Shown here in pieces: positions 43,040 through 50,983 of a stretch of DNA of 60,062 nucleotides. The first letter of the stretch is position 1. Each line of letters starts with the position of its first letter. The position numbers and the translations under genes are program-made. The stretch spans positions 1-60,062 of the forward strand of contig CAVJLL010000013.1 in the NCBI GenBank assembly GCA_963650385.1, read 5' to 3'. Source of the stretch: CAG-791 sp963650385. GTDB lineage: Bacteria > Bacillota > Clostridia > Lachnospirales > Lachnospiraceae. The notes beneath the pieces are model-generated. The model saw only the letters and a program-made list of their open reading frames with translations. It was not told the origin of the DNA and searched no databases.

Positions 43040-43969
43040 ATGAGAAACGACCTCTACAGAAATAAAAACGGATTCACGCTGGCGGAGCTGCTCATCGTCG
43101 TGGCCATCATCGGGGTGCTGGTGGCGATTTCCATCCCCATCTTTTCATCGCAGATGGAGAGGAGCCGGGAGGCCGTCGATCTTGCAAATGTGCGTGCGGC
43201 CTATGCAGAGGTAATGAGCGATGCATTAACGGAGAATAAGGATGCCGGTTCCACCTACGATGACGGGACCGAGCGGTACACGAAAACCGTACAGCTCAAG
43301 CAGAAGGTGCTCGGATGGACAACTCCCAACCCTACCGTTGCCGGTATCACACCGGATGATACAATTCATTGGCAGGGGCAGGTTCTGCCGGAGGGCGACT
43401 GTACGGTGTTCTATGACACAGGCACACAGAGCGTCACGCTTCTGTGGAGCGGTCTTACTGTAAAGAACAATTATCAGTGGAACGCCGGGAGCGGCAAAAT
43501 TGTTTTGTCAAAATCCAGTCTGATCAATGGGTGGGTTGCGAGCTCGATTCCGAATGCCATTGATAAAAAGATCAATGACAATCAGACATTCACCGTCAGC
43601 GGCCTTTCAAAGGCTCTCAAGGACGCCACCGAGGGTGGACGCTATCAGTTTGAGATCGGCTACTTTATAACCAAGGACGACGGAACGGTTATCGTGGATT
43701 CCGGATACATCGTGCTGGGTGACAATTCAAAAGAATTGAATATCACCACGGACGAAAACTCACTGAGACAACAGGGAAGCAATGATTGGAGTGTCAAGAA
43801 TGTGACGGTCACAGACGGTGAGGACTGCAAGGTTTGTATTCAGCTCTTTAAGGTCAAGACGGATGAGGGGTATCGGTCCGGTTCTGTTCAGCTCACCGAT
43901 GCAGAGGCTGCTGAGCTTACGAACCTGATCTCTCTCAATACAGGGACCGGGAATACGGATGGAAACTGA
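43040..43969 (+). CDS. pilA: Type IV pilin (probable major pilin)
   Basis: 309 aa, larger than classical pilins (150-180). Leader MRNDLYRNKNG, then FTLAELLIVVAIIGVLVAIS with Glu+5, a perfect class III signal. After the N-terminal helix (SREAVDLANVRAAYAEVMSD) the head has two parts: a pilin-like part (to about 165) and a beta-rich C-terminal part (about 190-300) ending in Asn/Thr/Gly. AAGGA lies before the ATG at 43040; an in-frame start at 42980 would give an unlikely 31-residue leader. It is transcribed away from the other pil genes and no terminator separates it from the next gene. Confidence 0.85.
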   Translation: MRNDLYRNKNGFTLAELLIVVAIIGVLVAISIPIFSSQMERSREAVDLANVRAAYAEVMSDALTENKDAGSTYDDGTERYTKTVQLKQKVLGWTTPNPTVAGITPDDTIHWQGQVLPEGDCTVFYDTGTQSVTLLWSGLTVKNNYQWNAGSGKIVLSKSSLINGWVASSIPNAIDKKINDNQTFTVSGLSKALKDATEGGRYQFEIGYFITKDDGTVIVDSGYIVLGDNSKELNITTDENSLRQQGSNDWSVKNVTVTDGEDCKVCIQLFKVKTDEGYRSGSVQLTDAEAAELTNLISLNTGTGNTDGN

Positions 43970-44013
43970 TAACTATTCCGAGCCTAGCCAGAGCTTCAGG
44001 AGATATTGCAGCT

Positions 44014-44307
44014 ATGTTTTTATTTTGTAAGCGTGTTACGCTGGCGGACGGCAGCAAGGAAGAGATCGCCCGCAAGGAAAAGCTTTTAAAGGATGCCGGC
44101 ATCCGAACGAATTCCTGGAGCACGGGCGCTCCTGTGGTTCTCGGCGGACCGCATATGAAGACCGCCGACTGGGCAGACGGGCACTATGTCAACCACGACG
44201 ATGAGCGCGTCGTCTACCATCTCGAGGTTGCTAAGAAGGACCAGTTCCGCGCCATGAAGCTCCTGATGGGCGAGGATGCGGCGCTTGGCGAGGACTTCAT
44301 TAAATGA
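44014..44307 (+). CDS. Small conserved-type protein of unknown function
   Basis: 97 aa. AGGAGA precedes the ATG. Residues 10-35 form a helix rich in Lys/Glu (KEEIARKEKLLKDAGIRT) and 75-95 another. The layout loosely resembles DUF2007-type small signalling proteins, but I do not recognise it firmly. It overlaps nth by 4 bp (ATGA), so it is translationally coupled. Confidence 0.65.
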   Translation: MFLFCKRVTLADGSKEEIARKEKLLKDAGIRTNSWSTGAPVVLGGPHMKTADWADGHYVNHDDERVVYHLEVAKKDQFRAMKLLMGEDAALGEDFIK

Positions 44308-44969
44308 GTAAGGATACGCCCCGAAGGGAGCTGGCGCTGGCCGTCATCGACCGGCTGAAAAAAGAATATCCTGCCTCCCAGTGCAGTCTGGATTATACCG
44401 ATGCCTGGCAGCTTCTGGTGAGTGTCCGGCTGGCGGCGCAGTGCACCGATGCCCGCGTGAACATCGTCATGAAGGATCTGCTGAAGGCCTTTGCCAGCGT
44501 CTCCGCGCTGGCAAAGGCCAATCCGGAGGAGGTTGAGGCCATTGTCCGTCCTTGCGGACTCGGGCGGTCGAAGGCCAGAGACATTCACGCCTGCATGTGC
44601 GTTCTCCATGACCAATACCACGACCTGGTTCCGGATACCATGGAGGAGCTGCTCGCACTCCCCGGTGTGGGACGCAAGAGTGCCAATCTGATTCTGGGCG
44701 ATGTCTACGGAAAGCCTGCCATCGTCACTGATACCCACTGTATCCGGCTCTCCAATCTCATCGGCCTTGTTGACAACATCAAGGACCCCGGGAAGGTCGA
44801 AAAGGCCCTGCGGGAGATCATTCCTCCCGAGGAGGGCAACCAGCTGTGCCACCGCTTTGTCGATCATGGACGGGCGGTCTGCATCGCACGGCACCCGCGG
44901 TGCGAGGCCTGCTGCCTTGCGGACATCTGCCGCTATCATAAGGAAAACATAAAGGGAACGCTGACGTAG
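44304..44969 (+). CDS. nth: Endonuclease III (DNA glycosylase/AP lyase)
   Basis: Base-excision repair enzyme removing oxidised pyrimidines, 221 aa. Helix-hairpin-helix LPGVGRKSANLILGDVYG with catalytic Lys; catalytic Asp in PAIVTDTHCIRLSN; C-terminal [4Fe-4S] loop with four Cys in the Cx6Cx2Cx5C pattern near residues 192-208 (one additional Cys is present). Its stop codon lies inside the terminator hairpin. Confidence 0.95.
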   Translation: MSKDTPRRELALAVIDRLKKEYPASQCSLDYTDAWQLLVSVRLAAQCTDARVNIVMKDLLKAFASVSALAKANPEEVEAIVRPCGLGRSKARDIHACMCVLHDQYHDLVPDTMEELLALPGVGRKSANLILGDVYGKPAIVTDTHCIRLSNLIGLVDNIKDPGKVEKALREIIPPEEGNQLCHRFVDHGRAVCIARHPRCEACCLADICRYHKENIKGTLT

Positions 44970-44987
44970 TCAGCGTTCCCTTCTTTT
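44952..44987 (+). terminator. Rho-independent terminator after nth
   Basis: AAGGGAACGCTGAC pairs with GTCAGCGTTCCCTT around a 3-base loop, then CTTTT. It sits between the converging nth and helD genes. Confidence 0.88.
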
Positions 44988-44995
44988 GGCATTTC

Positions 44996-47089
44996 TTACT
45001 CCCCCAACAGCGGTGTCCGCTCTCCCTCTGAGAGGATCGTGATGGACTGCGTCGCACGGGAAATGGCGGTATAGAGCCGATGTCTGGACAACGTGCTCTC
45101 CGGATAGTGCTCCGGATCCGCGTCCGGCAGGATCACGTGGTCAAACTCCAGACCCTTGGCGTACGCCAGCGTGATCAGAAGGCTTCCGCTCTTCGGAATG
45201 GCGTCCCTGCTGCCGATGACCGCCGGTGCATCCTCGCCAAGGAGTGCCTGTACCCGGTCCATGCTCTTCTTATCGGCGCACACAACTGCTGTAATGCCGG
45301 GTTCCTCTTCCTGCCGGTGAATCTCCTCCCGAAGGCCCGCGAGCCATTCCTTCTGATCCGCATAGCTGCGGATCACCGGCTCCGTGCCGGGCCGCTGCAC
45401 CGACTGTGCCTGCAGCTTCTTCTCCTCCGGCAGGAGACCGGCAAAGAGTGCCGTAATCTCCGGCGAGGAGCGATAGCTCGTCTGCAAAGACACCTCCGCC
45501 GTCTCTTTTCCCTTTTCCGCAAACAGCGCATGAATTCCGGCAAAGGACACATTCCCCTCGCGAATGGACTGGAATTCATCGCCCAGCAGCATAAACCTTG
45601 CATTGACAAAGTACCGGGCAAAGGTCATCAGCTGCGCCTCTGTGTAATCCTGCACCTCATCGATGCAGACATACTGCGTCGTGCGGTCACACTCGCCCGT
45701 CAGCGCCATGCGAAGGTAGAACCACTCGATGGAGGTCAGCTTCTTTTTGCCCAAAAGGCGCTGGCCGATGTGCTCGATATTCAGCCAGCCGCACTCCCGG
45801 ATCATCTTAAAGGCGCCGCCGTAGTTGTTCTGCAGACGGTTTTCGTCCTTTTGGGAAAGAGTGCCCATCTGCGCTGCTGCGTTTTCATCCGCAGCACCGT
45901 TCTCCTGTGCCTCTCCGGACTCCTCGTCGTCCTCGTCCTTCTCCTTGTGCCGAAGTGCGTGCCGTGCCTCCTCTAAGAGCTCTTCGACCGTCACCTGAAT
46001 CAGGCGTACGCCGGCAGGAATCCGTCCCTGGTTGCGGCTAAGGACCTCCAGGAGCTTCTCCGTGCCAAGAACGCGCTTTCCCTTCTGCTCGACCGGGATC
46101 AGATCCTCCGCGGTAAAGGTAAAGGACGGCAGGCACCGGTCGATCGTCCGAAGGCTCTTTGCCGTCGTCTCCAGTCCCGGATCCGGAATCGGATCGTGCA
46201 CCATCCGCAGGAACTCAACCCACGTCAGCGTATTCGGGTTCTGCTCGCCCATGTCCGGGAGAACGTTGTCGATGTACTGACGGAACACCGGATTCAATGT
46301 GATAAGGTACACGTTCTCCGGCCGCAGCGTCTTGCGCTGGTGGTAGAACAGGAAGGCGATGCGCTGCAGAAGGACCGAGGTCTTGCCGCTCCCTGCAATT
46401 CCGTTCACCAGCAGGACCGGTACGTCCGGATACCGGATGACGGCGTTCTGCTCCTTCTGAATGGTAACCGTGATGGCCTGCATTTTGTCACTGTGCTGAC
46501 GGGAGAGCGAGGCGATCAGCATCGGATCCTCGATCGCCAGCTGCGTGTCAAAATAGGCCTTCAGCTCATCCTTTTCCAGGTCAAACTGGCGGCGGAGCTT
46601 CAGATCCACCGGAATTTTACGCCCGTCCACCTCGTAGGAAGTGCGGCCGTTCTCCTGGTTGTAGTACGTTTCGGCGATGGGGGAGCGCCAGTCGACGATC
46701 AGTTGGTCGTAGCCGTTCTCCGAGATCGCACTCCGGCCGATGTAGTAGTCCTCCGGCTCCTCCTCGGGATCAAACTGGAGCTGCACACGTGCAAAATACG
46801 GCGACTCCAACAGCATTTTGATCTTTGTCAGCTTCTGCGTCATCGCGCCGGATTTAATATTGTAGGTATCGATATATCGGTTCCAGGTCTCGATCTCGCC
46901 GTAGCTCTCGGTCTGTACCTCATCATCCGCCGTGTCGTATCGGATATTGGTCAGAATATCCGCCTTCTCCTCCACGGCCTTCTGATTCAGCTCCGCAATG
47001 CTCTCCTCCAGCTCCTGCTCCATCTCGCCGAGCTTCTGATAGGTCGCATGCAGGTGCTCCTGCTCCTCCTGAAAAATCCTCTGATCCAT
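44996..47089 (-). CDS. helD: HelD-like UvrD-family helicase (RNA polymerase recycling)
   Basis: 697 aa, full length for HelD. The N-terminal coiled-coil (EEQEHLHATYQKLGEMEQEL) is the arm that enters RNA polymerase in the Bacillus protein. The SF1 core has Walker A LLVNGIAGSGKTSVLL, motif II ADMICIDEVQDYTE-type (TQYVCIDEVQDYTEAQ), motif III LLGDEFQSI and late motifs VTLAYAKGLEFDHVILPD and LYTAISRATQ. An acidic insertion (KEKDEDDEESGEAQENGAAD) lies between the halves. The ATG at 47089 with AAAGGAA upstream is preferred over a longer reading to 47302. Confidence 0.9.
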   Translation of the reverse strand: MDQRIFQEEQEHLHATYQKLGEMEQELEESIAELNQKAVEEKADILTNIRYDTADDEVQTESYGEIETWNRYIDTYNIKSGAMTQKLTKIKMLLESPYFARVQLQFDPEEEPEDYYIGRSAISENGYDQLIVDWRSPIAETYYNQENGRTSYEVDGRKIPVDLKLRRQFDLEKDELKAYFDTQLAIEDPMLIASLSRQHSDKMQAITVTIQKEQNAVIRYPDVPVLLVNGIAGSGKTSVLLQRIAFLFYHQRKTLRPENVYLITLNPVFRQYIDNVLPDMGEQNPNTLTWVEFLRMVHDPIPDPGLETTAKSLRTIDRCLPSFTFTAEDLIPVEQKGKRVLGTEKLLEVLSRNQGRIPAGVRLIQVTVEELLEEARHALRHKEKDEDDEESGEAQENGAADENAAAQMGTLSQKDENRLQNNYGGAFKMIRECGWLNIEHIGQRLLGKKKLTSIEWFYLRMALTGECDRTTQYVCIDEVQDYTEAQLMTFARYFVNARFMLLGDEFQSIREGNVSFAGIHALFAEKGKETAEVSLQTSYRSSPEITALFAGLLPEEKKLQAQSVQRPGTEPVIRSYADQKEWLAGLREEIHRQEEEPGITAVVCADKKSMDRVQALLGEDAPAVIGSRDAIPKSGSLLITLAYAKGLEFDHVILPDADPEHYPESTLSRHRLYTAISRATQSITILSEGERTPLLGE

Positions 47090-47207
47090 AAATGCATCAT
47101 TTCCTTTCTGGCAAAACGAAGGGTGCCTGCGGCTAAACTGCTCATTCCTTCGAAACAGATATGATATCCTACTTTCCCGAAACTGCCAAGCGGATGCAAC
47201 CAGCGCT

Positions 47208-47271
47208 GCTGTACAGCCGCCAGCAAAGCAACGGGTCCTGGCGGAGTTGTCCGGTCCTGGGACGCTCTTCA
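47208..47271. repeat. Family B repeat upstream of helD
   Basis: CTGTACAGCCGCCAGC, an insertion (AAAGCA), then the core ACGGGTCCTGGCGGAGTTGT and CCGGTCCTGGGACGC. The right terminus is degenerate. It lies in the 365-bp divergent region 47090-47454, which also holds the leader hairpin at 47345. Confidence 0.65.
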
Positions 47272-47344
47272 CAGAATCAACACACAAAAAACACAAAACC
47301 ATGACATTTCAAACACATTCATCCTCTAGCATTGCGGTGTAAAC

Positions 47345-47420
47345 GTGCCGGGGCTGTATCCACTTGCATCCGCCTGCAGCTAAATCCACGGGTTTGCCTG
47401 CAGGCGAAGCTCCCCGGCAC
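47345..47420 (+). promoter_or_regulatory. Structured leader before the NEW3 gene
   Basis: GTGCCGGGG (47345-47353) pairs with CCCCGGCAC (47412-47420); nested inside, CGCCTGCAG (47371-47379) pairs with CTGCAGGCG (47398-47406). The result is a 76-nt two-tier hairpin ending 20 bp before the GGAGG of the NEW3 gene. No T-run follows, so a regulatory leader or mRNA-stabilising structure is more likely than a terminator. No known riboswitch class recognised. Confidence 0.5.
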
Positions 47421-47454
47421 CAGAACAACTATACGTATCTGGAGGTAATTCATC

Positions 47455-48675
47455 ATGAAACGCAAAACCCTGCATCCCTTATCCCGGGCAGGCGCTGTAC
47501 TTATGACATCCGCGCTGCTCGTATCCACACCGCTTGCGGCTCTTCCCAGCATGGCGGCAGAGTCGGACAGCGCCGCTGTCCAGACGGTGATCTCGTCCGG
47601 GCTCACCATGAGTACCAATTACCCGGGAATCTCCGTCAAGGCCGGCGATTCCATCAGCTTCTCGCTGGATTTCACCAACTCCGGCTCCGGCGAAATGACG
47701 ACACTGTCGACCTCCGCGCTCCCGGACGGCTTTGAGGGATATTTTCAGGGAAACGGACACACGGTTTCCAGCGTATATGTGAAAAACGGCGAAAATGACA
47801 GTCTCCTGACCTACACCGTCAACGTACCGGAGACAGCCACCGACGGCGAATACAAGATCACGCTGTATGCCAAGGGTGCCTCCAAGAGCGCATCCCTTAC
47901 GCTGACGCTGAATGTCTCCGAGCTCGATCTGGGTGCCAGCACGATGACCACCGATTATGAGGAGCAGGAGGGCACCAGCGGAACGTCCTTCTCCTTCTCC
48001 TCCACGATCAACAACAACTCCACCGAGGACCAGTCCTATGCAATGTCGGCGGATGCTCCCGACGGCTGGAATGTAACCTATACGGCATCCGACGGCTCCA
48101 CCAGCGTTTCTGCCATTGATGCCGAGGGCGCATCCAGCACGAACTTCACCATCAAGGTTGTACCGGCAGACGGTGCAGAGGCCGGCGAATACACGATTCC
48201 CATCAAGGCAACCTCTGCCAATGAGACGCTGACCCTTGATCTGAAGGTCACCATCACCGGCAGCTACGATCTCGCCCTGACCACGCAGAACGAGACACTC
48301 TCCTTCGATGCCAAGGCCAACAAGAAGACCTCCGTTGTCCTGACGCTTAAGAACGACGGCAACATCGCGCTGACAGACATCAATCTCTCCGCCTCCGCTC
48401 CGACCGACTGGACCGTGGAGTTCTCCGAGAGCACCATCGACTCCCTCGACGCCGGCGCTTCCAAGGAGGTTACTGCCTATGTAACGCCCGCTCAGTCCGC
48501 CATCAGCGGCGACTACGTGGTCAGCATGACGGCAAAGGCCAAGGAGTCCTCTGTCAGCTCCACCTTCCGCGTCACCGTAGAGACGCAGACGGTCTGGGGA
48601 ATCGTCGGCGTTATCATCATCGCCGCCATCTTTGCCTGCCTGTATGAGGTCTTCAAGAAATTCGGGAGGCACTGA
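47455..48675 (+). CDS. Secreted, membrane-anchored NEW3-domain protein
   Basis: 406 aa. Signal peptide (1-34, ending PSMAAES); three or more Ig-like repeats: about 50-155, 160-265 (NEW3-type: FSSTINNNSTEDQSYAMSAD, DGWNVTYTA) and 270-375 (VVLTLKNDGNIALTDINLSA, APTDWTVEF); a C-terminal membrane helix (VWGIVGVIIIAAIFACLYEV) with a short basic tail. Such proteins commonly precede an ABC ATPase and ABC-2 permease, as here (3 bp to the ATPase). The role is unproven; a periplasm-side accessory of the exporter is likely. Confidence 0.85.
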   Translation: MKRKTLHPLSRAGAVLMTSALLVSTPLAALPSMAAESDSAAVQTVISSGLTMSTNYPGISVKAGDSISFSLDFTNSGSGEMTTLSTSALPDGFEGYFQGNGHTVSSVYVKNGENDSLLTYTVNVPETATDGEYKITLYAKGASKSASLTLTLNVSELDLGASTMTTDYEEQEGTSGTSFSFSSTINNNSTEDQSYAMSADAPDGWNVTYTASDGSTSVSAIDAEGASSTNFTIKVVPADGAEAGEYTIPIKATSANETLTLDLKVTITGSYDLALTTQNETLSFDAKANKKTSVVLTLKNDGNIALTDINLSASAPTDWTVEFSESTIDSLDAGASKEVTAYVTPAQSAISGDYVVSMTAKAKESSVSSTFRVTVETQTVWGIVGVIIIAAIFACLYEVFKKFGRH

Positions 48676-48678
48676 TTT

Positions 48679-49770
48679 ATGACGAGCGCAGCACAGAATG
48701 ATTCCATTATCACCATCACAAACCTCAGCAAGTACTATGGGGATGTAAAGGCCGTGGATCATCTGAATCTGACCATTCATAAAGGCGAAATCTTCGGCCT
48801 GCTGGGTCCGAACGGCGCAGGCAAAACAACGACCACACTGATGCTCCTGGGCCTGACGGATCCGACGGCCGGCCACGCCAGCATCAACGGAAAGGACTGC
48901 ACCAGAGAGTCGCTTGCCGTCAAAAATGAGGTTGGCTACCTTCCGGACAACGTGGGCTTCTACCCGACGATGACCGGCAGGGAGAATCTTATTTTCACCG
49001 GAATGATGAATGGGCTGGATGAGGAGGCCGCCGGGGCACGGGCAGGCGCCATGCTCGAGCGTGTCGGCATGACGTATGCGGCCGACCGCAAAGCGGGAAC
49101 CTATTCCCGCGGCATGCGCCAGCGCCTTGGCATCGCGGATGTTCTGATGAAGGATCCGGAGATCATCATCATGGATGAGCCGACGGCAGGAATTGACCCT
49201 TCGGGCGTCCGTGAGATCACCTCGCTGATCCGGGATCTGTCGGAGAAGGACGGCATCACCATCCTGATCTCCTCCCACGATCTGTATCAGATTCAGCGCA
49301 TCTCCGACCGGGTCGGCATCTTCGTAAAGGGACATCTCATTGCCTGCGGACGCATCGATGAGCTGGGCCAGCAGCTGATGAGCAAGGGCCTGTACATGTT
49401 CGATATCAGCGCAGAGAAAAACGGCGAAAAGGTATGGGACGATGATTTCCAGCGGATGCTCCGCGCCATCGACGGCGTCACCATCATCGGACGCCGCATG
49501 GACGGCACCGTGCACATCGAGGCTACACGAGACATTCAGAAGGACCTTCTGCGGGCACTGGTGGATGCCGATTACACCGTCCGGGAAATGCACCAGGAGG
49601 GCGGCGACCTGACGGAGATCTACCGCAAGTATTTTGAAGCCGCCACGGCACAGGAAGGAGGAAACAAACATGGCCAACCTGCAGATGCAGCAAGCGCAGG
49701 CGATGGCAGCACCGGATTCCGGAAAGCAGCCAAACGCCTTACATCAGTTTTTAGAGAAGGAGACAAGTGA
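48679..49770 (+). CDS. ABC-2 type exporter ATP-binding protein
   Basis: 363 aa. Walker A GLLGPNGAGKTTT, signature TYSRGMRQRLG, Walker B IIIMDEPTAGIDP, switch region ISSHDL. The domain normally ends near LTEIYRKYF (about residue 320); a further tail of about 38 residues rich in Gly, Ala, Ser and Lys is encoded by the stretch shared with the next gene. Third partner of the NEW3-ATPase-permease set. Confidence 0.93.
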   Translation: MTSAAQNDSIITITNLSKYYGDVKAVDHLNLTIHKGEIFGLLGPNGAGKTTTTLMLLGLTDPTAGHASINGKDCTRESLAVKNEVGYLPDNVGFYPTMTGRENLIFTGMMNGLDEEAAGARAGAMLERVGMTYAADRKAGTYSRGMRQRLGIADVLMKDPEIIIMDEPTAGIDPSGVREITSLIRDLSEKDGITILISSHDLYQIQRISDRVGIFVKGHLIACGRIDELGQQLMSKGLYMFDISAEKNGEKVWDDDFQRMLRAIDGVTIIGRRMDGTVHIEATRDIQKDLLRALVDADYTVREMHQEGGDLTEIYRKYFEAATAQEGGNKHGQPADAASAGDGSTGFRKAAKRLTSVFREGDK

Positions 49771-50746
49771 TGCCGCACGGCGAAACCGGCACGGCATGTA
49801 CATTCTCTTCCGCAAGGAGCTCTCGGACCATCTGCACTCTGTGCGGTTTGAGATCCTGTTCCTGCTCCTGGCCGTTGTCAGCTTCTTAAGCCTTTACGGC
49901 GCCATCCAGACGATCGGGGAGGCAGCGCAGCAGACCTCGGACGGACAGACCGCTCTTTCGGAATATCTGTTCCTGCTGCTCTTTACGACCAGCGGCTCGA
50001 GCATCTACTCCTTCTCCACGTTTCTGGGATTTCTGGGGCCGATCATCGGCATCATGCTGGGCTTTGATGCGATCAATGAAGAGCAGGCGCAGGGAACCCT
50101 GAACCGCCTGGCCGCGCAGCCGATCTACCGCGACACCATCATCAACGCCAAGTTCCTGGCGGGAGCCGCTGCGGTCTGCATTACGGTATTCTCCATCGGC
50201 GGTCTGATGAGTGCAGTCGGCCTGATTGCAACGGGACTGGTTCCGACGGCAGAGCAGACGGCCAGACTGATCATCTTCCTGGCGATCGGTGTCATCTACA
50301 TCTGCATGTGGATGGCGGTGGCCGAATTTTTCTCCGTGGTCTGCCGCCATGCGGCAACCGCAGCGCTGGCCTGCATCGCAATCTGGCTGTTCCTCACGAT
50401 GTTCCAGAGCCTTGTGGCATCGGGCATTGCAGGGGTGATCTACCCGACCTCCGGCATGGGAGCCGCGATGAACGTTTTGAAGAACTACCAGCTGCAGACC
50501 GCGCTCTGCCGGATTTCACCGTATTACCTGTTCAGTGAGATTACGTCAATCGTGATGAATCCGAACGTGCATTCCACGAATCTGGTATCGATCATGCAGA
50601 GCCAGGAGGGTGCCATTGCGAGCTACCTGACGCTCGGACAGAGCCTCCTGCAGATCTGGCCGCACATCGTGGTCATGATCGCGCTGACAGCAGCGGCCTT
50701 TGCGGCCGGCTACATCGCCTTCATGCGCAGGGAGATCCGGGCGTAA
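49670..50746 (+). CDS. ABC-2 type exporter permease
   Basis: 358 aa, six or so membrane segments: a long first helix (FEILFLLLAVVSFLSLYGAI), IIGIMLGFDAINEEQAQGTL with the conserved coupling loop after it (LAAQPIYRDTIINAK), and later helices to 350. AGGAAGGAGG immediately before the ATG at 49670 is the strongest site in the area, so the gene really starts 101 bp before the ATPase gene ends, in a different frame. The substrate is unknown. Confidence 0.9.
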   Translation: MANLQMQQAQAMAAPDSGKQPNALHQFLEKETSDAARRNRHGMYILFRKELSDHLHSVRFEILFLLLAVVSFLSLYGAIQTIGEAAQQTSDGQTALSEYLFLLLFTTSGSSIYSFSTFLGFLGPIIGIMLGFDAINEEQAQGTLNRLAAQPIYRDTIINAKFLAGAAAVCITVFSIGGLMSAVGLIATGLVPTAEQTARLIIFLAIGVIYICMWMAVAEFFSVVCRHAATAALACIAIWLFLTMFQSLVASGIAGVIYPTSGMGAAMNVLKNYQLQTALCRISPYYLFSEITSIVMNPNVHSTNLVSIMQSQEGAIASYLTLGQSLLQIWPHIVVMIALTAAAFAAGYIAFMRREIRA

Positions 50747-50770
50747 GGAAATTATACGCATGGTTTAAAA

Positions 50771-50809
50771 AAGGTTCGGCTCCGTACAACGGAGTCGAAC
50801 CTTCTTTTT
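50771..50809 (+). terminator. Terminator of the NEW3-ABC operon
   Basis: AAGGTTCGGCTCCG pairs with CGGAGTCGAACCTT (one mismatch) around TACAA, followed by CTTTTTG. It is 25 bp past the permease stop and right before a family A repeat. Confidence 0.88.
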
Positions 50810-50816
50810 GTGTAAT

Positions 50817-50960
50817 TATTCAGAGCCAAGCAAATTTGCATAAAATGCGCGAGTAATGCTTGCATTAACGAGCCCATTTTTGCAAATTTATTTGGCGAGA
50901 ACGCCACATGAGCAAAAGAAAAGCTGCGTAGCAGCGATTTTGCGAATGGGCTCTGAATAG
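50817..50960. repeat. Family A repeat, intact copy
   Basis: TATTCAGAGCC and GGCTCTGAATA perfect inverted ends; interior identical to the 14067-14211 copy except for one base. It is placed between a terminator and the 3' end of the convergent glycosyltransferase gene. No target-site duplication is obvious. Confidence 0.85.
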
Positions 50961-50983
50961 GCTTACTTTTTATGCAGCTGTCC

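Noticed and set aside
47479..49677. Open frame of 732 codons on the minus strand
   Set aside because: It is antisense to the NEW3 and ABC ATPase genes, which have clear domains and ribosome-binding sites; the long open frame is a by-product of codon bias in GC-rich DNA.
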